A stretch of 64,000 bases of DNA from Sapria himalayana (Eukaryota; Streptophyta; Magnoliopsida; Malpighiales; Rafflesiaceae), in assembly GCA_029783825.1 (NCBI GenBank), contig JAREIK010010245.1, positions 1 through 64,000 on the forward strand, written 5' to 3'. The notes beneath the pieces are model-generated. The model was not told where the DNA came from. It searched no databases and was given only the letters and a program-made list of their open reading frames with translations. The first letter of the stretch is position 1; each line of letters opens with the position of its first letter. Below, one piece after another: positions 11,576-23,904 of the stretch. The translations under genes were made by a program, and so were the position numbers.

Positions 11576-13190
11576 TTAATTATTTAATTATTTAATTATT
11601 TGTTAATTTATTATTTGTTTTAATATTTTATTTAATTTTGTTTATTAAATATATGTTATGGTGTTTAGATGAGGGATCCTTAAAAGATACATTCTCCTTG
11701 TAAAATTATAAAAAAACAAATTATAAATAAATAATTTAAAATATATAAAAAAACAAAAAATTTATATTAATAAGGACTAAAATAACTATTTTAATTATTA
11801 TAAATTTTAAAAAAATTAAACAAAAAATTTTTCTAAAATTTTTAATTAAGAAACTTAAAATTTCTATTAAAGTAACATTAAATAATTAATTCTATAATTA
11901 TAATAATTTTATAAGATATTTTAAAAATTAAATGAACATACAATAAAATTTCTTCCAATATAAATGTAAAATTATTAATTATATGATTAAATAGAAAATA
12001 TTTTCAAAATATCTAAATTGATGAATATACTAGTAAATATTAATATTATTATAAGTATAAAAAAATGTTATGATTATAAGAAACTTTTAAAAAATAATTA
12101 ATACAAAATTTGAAATTCTTGAATTATAATAAATTAAACATTGATGTTTAATAAAGAATAATTAATACAAAATTTTTTCACTAAATTTAAAATAAAATAA
12201 ATTAATATTTAAAAATAAATACATAGATGTTTGCCCCTACTAAAATTTATAAGAATTAAACAATTGAGTAATATTTTTACTATTAGCTTTTAATATTTAT
12301 TCTTTATTAAAATAATAAATAAACTTTTTTAAATTTTCTTCTCACTTTAAGTAATTTTTAGAATTTTAAAATTATAAATGATATCAAATAATATGAAATT
12401 TATGCCTTTAAAATTATTGATGTTATCTTCATAAAAATTATATGAATTCTTAAAATTTTATAACTATAAAATATATATATTTATATATTTTTTAACATAA
12501 AGAGTATTTAATAACTCTTAGGAAAGTAGCTATAAGATAAATCATCTTTCATGTATGTCTTATTATATGAAGTTCGTAAATTTTGTAGATGTTTGATTTT
12601 TTAGTGTTATAAGGCTAAACATTTATTTTTTGAAATTGTTTATATATTTAGTGTTTAATTAATTTTATAATAAAAAATCGTAAGGTGTTTGTTTTTTCAT
12701 GTGTACCTTGCTACACACACATGAATTTTTTGAAAATATTTTGATAATAAATAAACAAAATGAGTCTTATTGTATTTTATATTTTTATTGTTTATTTAAT
12801 GTTTTTATAATGAAACATATTTAGGTAATTTTAATAATTTTGGTAATTTTAGTAATTTTTATTAAAGCTAAACATTTGTTGTCGAGACTTGAGTGATAGT
12901 GCCTAAGTGTTCCATAGTTCGTCTCTATCTCTCGTCTCTCAACACCGATGCATCAAACCCTAATCAAAGTATAAGCAAGAATTTCTTGTTGATTTGAGGT
13001 ACGTTTTCTACTCTAATTTTTATCTATTATCTTAATGCAAGAGTGTGTGTTTTTGATTCTGTTATTTATATTTCAAATACCTTATTCATTAATCACCATG
13101 GTATGCTTGGATTGCTTATATAAACGGATTCGTATACATACTTCATGAATGTGTGATATAGCGTTCTCATTGTGTGGATGTTGATGGTTC
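11576..13190 (+). other. CACTA copy A AT-rich leader with a putative first exon
   Basis: Extremely AT-rich sequence lacking open frames, matched closely in order by 54,740-56,090 of copy C. A less AT-rich island at about 12,880-12,998 (containing CGTCTCTCAACACCGATGCATC) ends in GATTTGAG followed by GTACG, a plausible 5' splice donor at 12,999. Copy C keeps ATTTGAG followed by GTACA at 55,862. This suggests an untranslated first exon of the element's transcript, which is inference from the two copies only. Confidence 0.5.
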
Positions 13191-14039
13191 CCAGTAGGTT
13201 TGCCGACTTGATATATACATCAATATACATAACTATATATAAATAGTATACATAAACATCAATATGCATGTGTTATATAATTTGAATATCTTATATAAGT
13301 GTATTTACTATAACTATAACTATAAAAATAGTATACATAAACATAACTATATATAAATATAACAACATTTATTTAATATACATAAATAAATAAATAAATA
13401 TATATATATATATATATCTATATATCTATCATAATTCTATAAATGATACATTCAATATACATGTCGTGTATTTCAAATATAAATAGTATTATACATATAA
13501 CATTATATACATATTTTACATAAAAAAAGTTATTTTGATTTTATGATAGGCATGTAATAATGTATATTTGAAATTTGTAAGTCATCATTATGAAATACAC
13601 GTTTAATAAATTTGCATTATGAAAATATCTAATATTCCATAATGTCGTGCCTACTTAATAAGTATAATTAAATTAACATTTGTATAACTATATTTTATAC
13701 ATGGCTTTATGTATAGGGAAAAACACACTCTCTTATATAAAATGTGTGAGTGTATTTAATATCTATAAATTTAAAGTATAGTCACATTATTATCTATTAA
13801 TGTTAAATTAATATTTGTAAACATTTATTGACTGGTATTTAATTAGTTCAGATTAAAATGTAATAGTCTTATATGTATAATGATACTAATTTACAAGAGA
13901 TTTATTAAAGGTATATATTTGACTATACTTAATTACTATGTTTAACTAAATGCCGCATAGGCTCCCTTATAAATATACTAGCATTGACTATCAGTATGAT
14001 TCAAACTAGATTAAAATATACAAGATATCCAGCTTATCT

Positions 14040-14090
<51 letters not shown>

Positions 14091-14400
14091 GTATATGTAT
14101 GTATGTATGTATATTAGATATATGTTGTTATATTATATATAGTTATGTTAATGCATACTGTTTTTATAGTTATAGATATAGTAAAATACACTTATTTAAA
14201 TACACTTATTTCTTATATATATATATATATATAAGAAATTCGAATTATATCACACATGCATATTGATGTATAGTTATATTTAAATACACTTATTGATTTG
14301 CGGAACTTTAATGTATAAAGATTAATACATTTACATATAACTATATATAAATGTATATAACAATATTTATATCAACATAGTACTATATATAAATGTATTT
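13191..14400. repeat. AT-rich repeat block, first appearance of the CGACTTGATATA unit
   Basis: It begins TTTGCCGACTTGATATATAC at 13,199, the same start as the units of the ~370-bp array in copy B. Here only fragments are present: TATACATAACTATATATAA strings, a long (TA)n run at 14,043-14,090 with TATG interruptions, and CATCAATATGCATGTG boxes. No gene is seen. Confidence 0.7.
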
Positions 14401-15518
14401 ATCTACATCAATACCTATACATAGCCATATGTCTAAATATATATAATTACATGAAAAACTATATAAACCTACATCTACATCATGTATATCTACATGCTTC
14501 AGAAACTTAATATCCATTCATATCATTCATCTCATTCATACATGATTTTTTTGGATATTGTATAATTCTTTATCATTTTCCCATATATTTTAGGAACTTA
14601 AATTTAATTTTTTCAACCTTAAATGTATTTTTATTGTATTTTTATATTTTTGTATAAATCATTATGATTTAATATGTTTAGGGTTTGTATTTTTGTTTCA
14701 CTTAATATCATTTTACTAAAATTGATTTCTAATAAAAATTTCATTTGTTAAAAATTCATGTTGTAAATTTAAAAACAAATAATAATATGTTTGTGTAATT
14801 ATTATTATAAAAAATTTCTAATATATATATGTGATGTAGTTTCAATTTACAAAGATAAAACTTTAACAATAAAATTTATTTACAAAATAAAATTTGTACC
14901 TCATAATATGTAATATGTTATTTTTATTATAAATAAATAATGTTTGAAATGTATCTATTAATAACAAATAAAAATATCGTCATGTATTCAATTTGAAAAA
15001 AAAATTAAAAATAATTATTTTAAAAAAATTCATATATTTATATGATCATTTATATATTTTGAATAAAATAAAAAAAAATAATTACTTGTAAAAAAATATA
15101 CTAATATATTTATATGGAAATCTATTTTGTTTGAACATAATTAAAGAAATAATTGATTTTTTTACAAAATATTAAAGGCATGTATTTAGATGCACTACAT
15201 TATATTTGTTTGAATATTAAAGTTTCTAAAAATTTATTAATAACAATAAATAATAGGTCCAAATTTATCATAGACATTAATATTTTAATAAAAAAATTAT
15301 ATAGAAAAACAAAAACAATATTATATTTATGAACTATATTTTCATTTTTAACATAATTGAAAAAACAAAATAATTTACATATATGCCAATTCATTTATTT
15401 ATATGAGTATAATGATAGTTATTTTAATATAAATATTAAAAAAACAACTATTTGAATAAAATAGAAGCTCATATATTTAATTCATAATTTCATTTTATGC
15501 ATTAATATGCTTCATACA

Positions 15519-15550
<32 letters not shown>

Positions 15551-16520
15551 CACATACACACACACACACACACACAAATATTTTTTAAATATAAAGAATT
15601 TACAATATTTTATAAATTGTGTACAATATATAATATTTTATTATAATTAAATTTTCAAAATCAAAAAATTTTAAATACATTTACACACACAAATACACAC
15701 ACACACACACACACATGATAGTTATGTGTATCTTTAAAAATACATTATGTATATAGGTGTATGTATTTGTTTGTGTGGGTGTACAGTTGTATATGCATGC
15801 ATACATGTATATATACACACATTAAAAATGTATATACATGTGTGAATATATACTAAAGTACAAAAATGTGTATGCTGATATATAATGTATAGTAATGTAT
15901 ATGGATGTATAAATGTGTGTGTGTGTGTAGGGCAGTGTATATGCACATATATATTTATGCATATATATGTAAATAGCAACTTAATTTTGAAAATAAAATA
16001 CTTGAGCACATAAATATTAACATGTTTCACAAATTCATGAGAGCATTAGCAAAAAGTAACATTATGCAAGTACTACTAATCTTCCATCTATAACACTTAG
16101 CCTCAAAGATCAGAGTATTACTTGCAATGATAAGGTTCATTCAATACTACATACAATGGAGTTACATTTTCATTCAATACTATATTTGTTTAAATAAAAA
16201 AATCTATCATATCTTCTTCAACAACTCTTCTATATTCTTTTTATAGCCTTGATAAGCTATTTTCAATTTTTATTATATGCACATTTCTATCTAATACTCC
16301 TAGTTCACACTATTTAATAGTAAAATCCATCAAATTAATCTAGGATTGACATCTTTCTTTTCTATTAGATATGTGATTAATAGAATATTAGTATATACTA
16401 TGAATTGGTCCCCTAAATAAAATATTAACTTGCCAAAAGAAAAGATTATTGATACAAGTTCTTTCTCAAAAGTGGTGTAATTCATTGGGTATTTGAGAGT
16501 GTGTTGTGTATCAAGTGTAT
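14401..16520. repeat. AT-rich block duplicated at 31,641-33,775
   Basis: This stretch is collinear with 31,641-33,775: shared landmarks are ATAGCCATATGTCTAAATAT, CAGAAACTTAATATCCATT, GGGTTTGTATTTTTGTTTCA, the (CA)n runs at 15,521-15,575 and 15,683-15,714, GCATGCATACATGTATAT, and TTGATAAGCTATTTTCAATTTT. The two copies differ by scattered substitutions and small indels. No coding sequence is recognisable in either, and the open frames across the TG/CA-rich part are low complexity. Confidence 0.85.
15521..15575. repeat. (CA)n microsatellite
   Basis: An interrupted CA run (CGCACCACATACA in the middle) with a counterpart at 32,787-32,815 in the duplicated block, where it is shorter and uninterrupted. 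Confidence 0.95.
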
Positions 16521-17009
16521 ATGATAACTATTTATAAATATTTTTATAACTATATAAAACTTTTCATAATTATATTAACTATATTGGTAACAATTGTAAA
16601 CTATTTTCTAATAACTATATTAATAACTATATATAACTATTTTTTACTATATAATATTTATAATTATATTAGAAATTCTATATAACTATATTTTTAACAA
16701 AATATATCATATGTATAATAATATAAACTATATATAATTGTTATTTTACTATATGTATACCTATAAAAATGTTATATATATTAATCTTAACTACAAACAT
16801 ATTTATAACTATATGTGTATAACTATATATAAATATTTGTATAACTATGTAACACTCTATATAATTAAATATAACTATTTTATCTATGTATTCATATAAT
16901 TAAATCTATATATTTAAGTATAACTACTTATAACTACTTGTATGAATATATCTATGTATAATTATATGTTTAATTATATATAACTCATTTTATAATTATA
17001 TATATATAT

Positions 17010-17024
17010 GTATAAGAACATATA
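17010..17024. repeat. Target-site duplication, left, of the ARF retrocopy
   Basis: GTATAAGAACATATA here is repeated exactly at 17,927-17,941. The surrounding ~550-bp array contains similar GTATAATAACATA strings, so the duplicated site is array sequence. A 15-bp direct repeat is in the usual range for L1-type retrotransposition. Confidence 0.85.
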
Positions 17025-17926
17025 GAGGTTGACCTCCCTCTCTGGTGACCATCTCTTGAGGTCTATTGATTTTGTTTCATTATTTCATCAGATCTCTTTA
17101 CTTGCCATACAACAAAGGGATTGAGATTTAGTGGAAGAAATGGGGGTTACGTTCACAAAGCAGTTCAGCAGGCTGTTTGCCAAGAAGGAGATAAGGATTT
17201 TGATGCTAGGGTCTTGATGCTAACAGAAAGATACCATTCTGTATAAGTTGAAGCTTGATGAATTGTCATCGAAATTCCTACTAGTGTCTTCAATGTAGAG
17301 ACTTTTGAATACAACAACAATTTCACTGTGTGTGATGTTAGGGGTCAAGAAAAGATTCACTTTTCTGGAGGGATTACTTCCAAGATAACCATGGTCTCAT
17401 ATTTGTGGTGGATAGCAATGATAGAGATTGAGTTGTTGAAGCCAGAGATGAGTTGCATAGGATGCTAAATGAGGAAAATCTTCGGGATGCAGTTTTTCTA
17501 GTGTTTTCCAATAAGCAAGATCTTCCCAATGCGATGAATGCAGTTGAAATTATTGACAAGCTAGGACTTCACTCTCTTCCTCAATGCCATTGCTACCTTT
17601 AGAGCACCTGTACTACCTATGGTAAGGGCCTCTACAAGGGTCTTGATTGGATTTCCAATTACATTGATAGCAAGTCATAAACAATTTTAGCAGGATGAGA
17701 CAAACTTTGTTGACATATCTGGATGTGAATCTAATCTTTGCCTATTTTGCTTGAGTTTTGTTCTACTATGTGTATGCCATCATCTATTTCTAGGGGGATT
17801 CAAATTGTATTTATATTTATATATTACATGCCTGACATATAAGATCGCATTTACTTTGTTCTGATCTGTTGTAAGTTGAACTTTTTTGTTTTCTGTTTTG
17901 GGTCTTTTTGTCATTGGATCCCAAAG
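17025..17926 (+). pseudogene. ARF1-type GTPase processed pseudogene (copy 1)
   Basis: This is an intronless copy of an ADP-ribosylation factor mRNA; ARFs are small GTPases that recruit vesicle coats at the Golgi. The coding part runs 17,140-17,680, close to the usual ~181 codons. It starts [17 protein letters not shown] with the N-terminal Gly normally myristoylated. Recognisable in shifting frames are the P-loop region (damaged, frameshifted near 17,207), DVRGQEKI (switch II, normally DVGGQDKI), [39 protein letters not shown] (guanine-binding NKxD) and the C-terminal GLYKGLDW block. It keeps 5' and 3' untranslated sequence and is bracketed by a perfect 15-bp direct repeat (17,010-17,024 and 17,927-17,941). 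No poly(A) remains at the right junction. Confidence 0.9.
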
Positions 17927-17941
17927 GTATAAGAACATATA
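17927..17941. repeat. Target-site duplication, right, of the ARF retrocopy
   Basis: Exact second copy of GTATAAGAACATATA, directly following the retrocopy's last bases CCCAAAG and leading back into the TATAACTA array. Confidence 0.85.
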
Positions 17942-20155
17942 ACTATAAATAATTTATTTGACTATATGTATAACTATAAAATATTATACATTACTGTATT
18001 TAAAATATAATTAACAAGATATATTTAAAATATATTTTATATAATAGTATATAAAAATGTATTTTACCATATATATACCTAAAGATAGCTATATGTATAC
18101 ATATATAAATTATATAAAAATATATATATATCTAAATGTATAAAAATAAGTATAACTATATGTGTAGCGATATGCATAACTACATTTAACTATATTTATA
18201 ATTACATGTATAATAACATACAACATTACGTTTAATCATATGTGTATAACTATATATAAATATTTGTATAACTATATATAAATATTTATATAACTATATA
18301 ACACTCTATATAATTAAATATAACTAAATTTGTAACTATCTATACATATATGTAAATCTATTTATATATTAAAACTATATATATTTGTGTAACTATTTTT
18401 CTGAATATATTTATATATAACTATATGTTTAACTATATAAAAAGATGTATAGCTCTAAAAACTATAAAAGCTTTATACATAACTATATTTATAATTACAT
18501 GTATAATAACATACATGTAATTATAAATAATTGTATTATTATAAGTATAACTATAAAAGCTTTATACATACTATATTTAAATATATAATTTACAACTCAT
18601 ATTTAATATACATTTGTATATATTAGTATATAAAAAATGTATTTACTATATCTATACCTATACATAACTATATGTATAAATATAAAAAATTATATGAATA
18701 ATATACCTACATGTATAAATATAAGTATAACTATTTGTGTAACTAATGTATAACCACATGTAACTATATTTATAATTACATGTATAATAACATACGACAT
18801 TATGTTTAACTATATGTGTATAACTATATATAAATATTTGTATAACTATATATAAAAATTGAATAACTATATAACACTTATATAATTAAATATAACTATA
18901 TTTGTAACTATGTATACATATATGTAAATCTATATATTTATTTATAACTATATATATTTATGTATAACTATTTGTCTGAATATATTTATATATAACTATA
19001 TATTTAACTATATAAAAATTTATAGCTATATATACATTATGGATAATAACTATAACTATAAATAATTGTATCTTATTATATGTATAACTAAATAAGCTTT
19101 ATACATAACTATATTAAATATATATTTACAACTTATATTTAATATACATTTGATATATATTAGTATATAAAAATGTATTTTACTATATCTATACCAATAC
19201 ATAACTATATGTATAAATATATAAAAATTATATGAATAAATATATATACCTACATGTATAAATATATGTATAACTATATGTGTAACTATATGTATAACCA
19301 CATGTAACGATATTTATAATTACATGTATAACACATACAATATACTGTTTTAACTATACGTGTATAACTATATTTAAATATTTATAAAACTAAAAAAACT
19401 TTATATAATTTAATATAACTATATTTCAACTATTTATACATATATGTATACATGTATGTAAATCTATATATTTGTTTATAACATTGTATATATTTATGTA
19501 TACCTAAATATAACTACCCATATGAATATATATATATATATAACTAAATTTTTAATGTTACATAATTTTTTATAACTATATATATTAAATGTATATTAAC
19601 ATAACTATAAATAATTCTATCTTACTATCTGTATAACTATAAAAACTTTTATACATAACTATATTTAAATTTTTATTTAACAACATATATTTAATATACA
19701 TTTTTATATATTAATATAAAAAACATATTTAGTATATCCATACCTATATATAACTATATGTATAAATATTTGAAATTATATGAAAAAATATATATACATA
19801 CATGTATAAATATAAATTTAACTATACGTGTAACTATATGTATAACCACATGTAACTATATTTATAAATATATGTATAAAAACATACAATATAATGTTTA
19901 ACTATAGTGTATACCTATATATAAATATTTGTATAACTATAAAAAACTTTATATAAATAAATTTAACTTAATTTTAATTATGTATACATATATGAATACA
20001 TATAAGTAAATCTATATATTTTGTTTATACTTTGTATATATTTGTGTATATCTACTTATACCTACTTGTATGGATATCTATATATAACTATATTTTACTA
20101 TATGTAACAATTTATAACTATATATATTATATGTATCCTAACATATAATTATATA

Positions 20156-20416
20156 TGGGATAATACTAATTGTTGCACTAACTTGAAATTAAATTGCAAA
20201 AGATATAATATCAATAATATGTAAGCACATAGCATGAGAGTGTCTGTTGGTCAGGCTCATATATGATATAATACAAACAAGGGTTGTACTCTTACCTAAT
20301 CCCAGCCCTTGGGCCTCAGGTTCATATACGAACTTATGTATGACAAAAGATGTAATATTTGATATGTTTGTATAGAAGAATTTTTTTTTCTTTTATGTAT
20401 TTCTTCATTATAACTC
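20156..20416. other. Unassigned spacer
   Basis: Moderately AT-rich sequence of mixed composition between the ~550-bp array and the pyrimidine tract. I see no gene, no repeat unit and no terminal motif in it. Confidence 0.4.
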
Positions 20417-20878
20417 TACACTCTCTGTGTGTCTCTCTCTCCCTCTATAATCCTTTCTATCACTCTCTTCCTCTTTTTCTTTATGTCTCTTCTCTCTCTC
20501 TCTCCCTTTCTCACACTCTCTCTCTCACTCTTTCCCTCTCTCTTTCTTACTCTCCTCTCTCTCTCTCTCCCCCTCTATATTCCTCCCTCCCTCTCTCTCT
20601 CTCTCTCCCTCCCTCTCTCTCTCTCTCTCTATCCCTCTCCCTCTCTCTCCCTTTCGCCATTTCTCTCCACCTCTCTCTACCCTTTCTCTCTCTCTCTCTC
20701 CCTCTCCTCTCTCTCTCTCCCTCTCCTCTCTCTCTATCTATCTATCTCTCTCTCTATCTCTCTCTCTCTCTCTCCCTCTCCTCTCTCTCTATCTATCTAT
20801 CTCTCTCTCTATCTCTCTCTCTCTCTCCCTCTCCTCTCTCTCTCTATCTCTCTCTCTCTCCCTCCCTATCCCCCTTCA
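20417..20878 (+). repeat. Pyrimidine tract, (CT)n-rich, about 460 bp
   Basis: Almost pure C/T on the plus strand, with scattered A at CTAT and CACT positions. A longer unit (CTCCCTCTCC, CT run, CTATCTATCTATCTCTCT, CT run) is repeated in tandem at about 20,700-20,768 and 20,770-20,835. It lies about 300 bp upstream of the first recognisable transposase codons. The overlapping Ser/Leu-only open frames are artefacts of the repeat. Confidence 0.9.
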
Positions 20879-21156
20879 AACTTTAAATGACTTTCTTTTT
20901 TGCTTTCTTTTCTTGTGCATTATCATATTTTGTTCCATTTTTCTAGTATTACCGTGGTATCTATTAATCTTTATCGAGCTAAAAAATGCTTTATCAATTC
21001 ATATAGATTATGCAAATGCATTTCCTCGATATTCACAATATTTAATTTTTAAATATTCATCTATAAGTAATTTTATTTAATTATTAGTATGTTTTGAAGT
21101 AATAGAATGTTTAATTTAAAATAATGACTGAGCATTATTTTTTGAAAATAAAATAG

Positions 21157-23880
21157 GGCAAAATCATTTCACATCGTCCATGGATGTACAGAAGGTTTAT
21201 GACTGAAATTTTGAATAAAGATTTTTTGAGTGGGCTTGAAACTTTCATCAATTTTGCATGTAGTCAGTCAAGATGGATCGATGGAAAAAAAATTAAGTGT
21301 CCTATAATCATCGCAAGTGTCAAAATATCCCTTTTCATGTTGCAAACACTATAAGATACCATTTGGCTAAATATGGCTTTGTGCCAAATTATTTTGTTTG
21401 GATTTATCATGGGGAATGTACAATGGCTCTGAATATTGACCAAAATGAGGGTACTGAATCATTTTCTTGTGGTGAAGAACCATCAAATACATAATATAGA
21501 ATGATCATGGAAGCTACTGGTACTGACTTCATTATAGATTACATGGTTGAACCACCAAATCCTGAAGCTCAAAAATGTTATGAAATGCTTAAAGTTATAG
21601 ATAAAGAGTAGTGGCATGGTTGTAAAACACATTCATAATTGTCACTTGTGGCTCGACTTATGAGAATTAAGTTAGATGTCTGAGAAATTATCTGATCAGG
21701 TTACAGAACTAATGAAAGAGATTATTTTGGATAATAATTTGATCACTAACAACTTTTACAACACTAAAAAGTTACAAAGAGGAAAGGGTCTACCTGTGGA
21801 AAAAATTGATTGTTGTTTCAATGGATATATGTTATATCGGGGTGGTGATAGTAATTTAATTAGCTCTAAGTTTTGTGATCATCTAAGATTTAAGAAGGCA
21901 CCTCGTGTTGTAGATACGCAACAAAAATTGAAAGTTGCATTTAAGAAGATGTATTATTTTTCTTTAATTATTTGATTAAAGAGACTATATGCATCAAATG
22001 CTATAGCAAATGATATGAGGTGGCATTTCAAGCATTAGGTTGAAGAAGCGGTAATGTGTCATCCATTAGATTCACTTTCTTGGCAGCATTTTAATCATAT
22101 ACATCAAGATTTTGTAGCTGAAAGTCAAAATGTTAGATTGGGTCTCTACACTAATGGATGTAAGTAATTTGGGCAATCTAGACAACATTATTCAAAATGG
22201 ACAGTGATAGTGACACCTTATAACTTGCCTATGTGGTTGTGTATGACGAAGCAATACATATATTTTTGTCAATATTAGTTCCAGGGCCAAAAAATCTGAA
22301 AGACATGCTAGATGTTTTCTTACAGCATTTATTGCAGAGTTAAATTATTTGTGAAATGTTGGCATGAATACATATGATATCTCAAAGAAGCAAATTTTCA
22401 TTATGTGCACGGCCATTATGTGGATGATAAGTGACATTCCTACATATTCAATGTTGTATGGTGAGAGTACTACAGAATGATTTACATGCTTGTATTGCAT
22501 GAAAAATTCTGATACATTTATCCTCAAATATTGTGGTAAATAGTCATAATTTGATAACCATCGTAAGTTTCTACCAATGAATTATGCATTTCGAAGAAAT
22601 AGAACTCCATTTCAAAAAAATAAAACTGTGATGATAGTTACACCAATATTTAATTCAGAAGATGATATTATGATAAAGATTTAGAGTTTGTGTTTGAAGA
22701 AGTTAACTGAAAAGGATGCTACTAGAAGTAATGGACCAATAGGCAAAATATTTGGATGGAGGAAACATAGTATATATTTGGGACTTGCCCTATTGGAAGT
22801 CTAATTTAATTCGTGATAACTTAGATGTAATGCATAATGAAAAAAATATACTTGAAAATGTTTTCAATACTATCTTTAATGTATATGGAAAAACAAAAGA
22901 TACTTTAAAATCAAGACAAGAGCTGAATGATTACTATCAGTGTCCTAAATTGAAACTGAATGAGGCAACATGAAAATTTTATAAAGATTGCTATACACTT
23001 AATAAGAAGGCAAGATAGATATTGTATGAATCGGTTAAAAATTTGAAATCCTCTGATGGATATGTGCCAAATATGGGTAGATGTGTAAATATGAAGAATC
23101 TTAAGTTATTTGGAATGCAAAGTCACGACAGTCATCTATTTGTGTAGAGATTAATATCAATTGTATTCTGTGAATTATTTCCTCTAACTATTTGGAAGGC
23201 CTTTACATAACTTAGTTTGTTTTTCAAACAACTATTGCAACCACAATCAAAATAGATGACACGGTGAGGCTGGAGATTGACATTCCACTTATTATTTGTA
23301 AGCTTTAACTAATATTCCAACAGAGTTTTTTTTTACTCAATGGAGCATTTTCCGATCTATTTGGCATATTAAGCAAGGATAGAAGGGCTCGTGCAATACA
23401 GGTGGATGTATCCTTTTTAGAGGTAAATACATATAATTGATGTGTTTTATTATTTTATACACAAAGTAATTTTGTAATTTATATAATTGAAAGCTAACAT
23501 TATGGTTGTAGGTATCTTCGTGAGTTGAAATTGAATGTTAGAAATAAGGAAAAAGTTGAAGATTGAATTTGCAATGCATATTTAGTAAAAGAAGCATCAT
23601 CATTTTGTTCTTATTATTTTGAGGATCATGTCAATACAAAGAATAGACATGTACCTCAAAATGATGAATGCCATGTGATGGCAGAAGATAATTCTGTGGA
23701 TAAACTATATATATTTCAAGCACCCTGGAAGAGCATTTGGAAGAACAATGAAAAGATATATGATAGATGAAGAGTACAAAGCAACCCGAAGCTATGTTTT
23801 ACTTAATTATGAAGAGGTTGCACCATATATTTAGTATATATACCCAAAATGGTTCCAGGTTTAATCATAGTTTTATTTTA
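21157..23880 (+). pseudogene. CACTA TNP2-type transposase, degenerate
   Basis: TNP2-family transposases cut and join CACTA ends. Three family domains appear in order. A transposase-associated domain covers 21,172-21,415 (HRPWMYRRF, LETFINFACSQSRWIDGKKIKCP, then after a frameshift HRKCQNIPFH, YHLAKYGFVPNYFVW, YHGE). The Transposase_21 core covers about 21,660-22,975 (ELMKEIILDN, GYMLYRGGDSN, RWHFKH, NVRLGLYTNGCK, PYNLPMWLCM, PGPKNLKDM, DLPYWKSNLIRDNLDVMHNEKN). A DUF4218-like part covers 23,050-23,830 (SMEHFPIYL, VQYRWMYPF, YLRELKLNVRNKEK, NYEEVAPYI). A GT-AG intron is seen at about 23,423-23,511 inside the PFER/YLR site. Many stops and frameshifts, including Glu to stop just before that intron, make it inactive. 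Confidence 0.88.
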
Positions 23881-23904
23881 TCTTTAATAGGAATTATTAA
23901 AAAT

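Larger units (their letters stand above)
16520..20155. repeat. TATAACTA-type tandem array, period about 550 bp
   Basis: The array is built from TATAACTATATGTATAACTA-like strings with a higher-order period. The landmark TTTATAATTACATGTATAA recurs near 18,197, 18,770, 19,313 and 19,860 (steps about 545-575 bp), and ACACTCTATATAATTAAATATAAC recurs in step with it. The array is interrupted at 17,025-17,926 by the ARF retrocopy. The same array occurs at 33,776-35,620 and 58,341-58,745. Confidence 0.85.
10741..23880 (+). mobile_element. CACTA (En/Spm) transposon copy A, degenerate
   Basis: The left end reads CATTACAAGAAAATG, one base from the usual plant CACTACAAGAAAA terminus. It is followed by dense GCGACGGA subterminal repeats, an AT-rich leader, AT-rich tandem arrays and a TNP2-type transposase reading in the same direction (21,157-23,880). 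I did not find the matching right terminus, so the right boundary is only the point where Copia sequence begins. Copies B and C share parts of the same order of blocks, which supports treating these blocks as one element family. Confidence 0.75.

Noticed and set aside
15734..16030. 98-residue minus-strand open frame rich in His, Tyr, Ile and Thr
   Set aside because: It spans TG/CA and TA microsatellite sequence; the duplicate at 32,920-33,229 has a different frame structure. No selection for coding is visible.
16520..20155. AT-rich arrays considered as a centromeric satellite or an origin
   Set aside because: The array sits inside a transposon copy and recurs only with it in this window; nothing in the sequence points to either role.
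20359..20890. Two overlapping Ser/Leu/Pro-rich open frames
   Set aside because: They lie in the (CT)n pyrimidine tract; their sequence is fully explained by the repeat.
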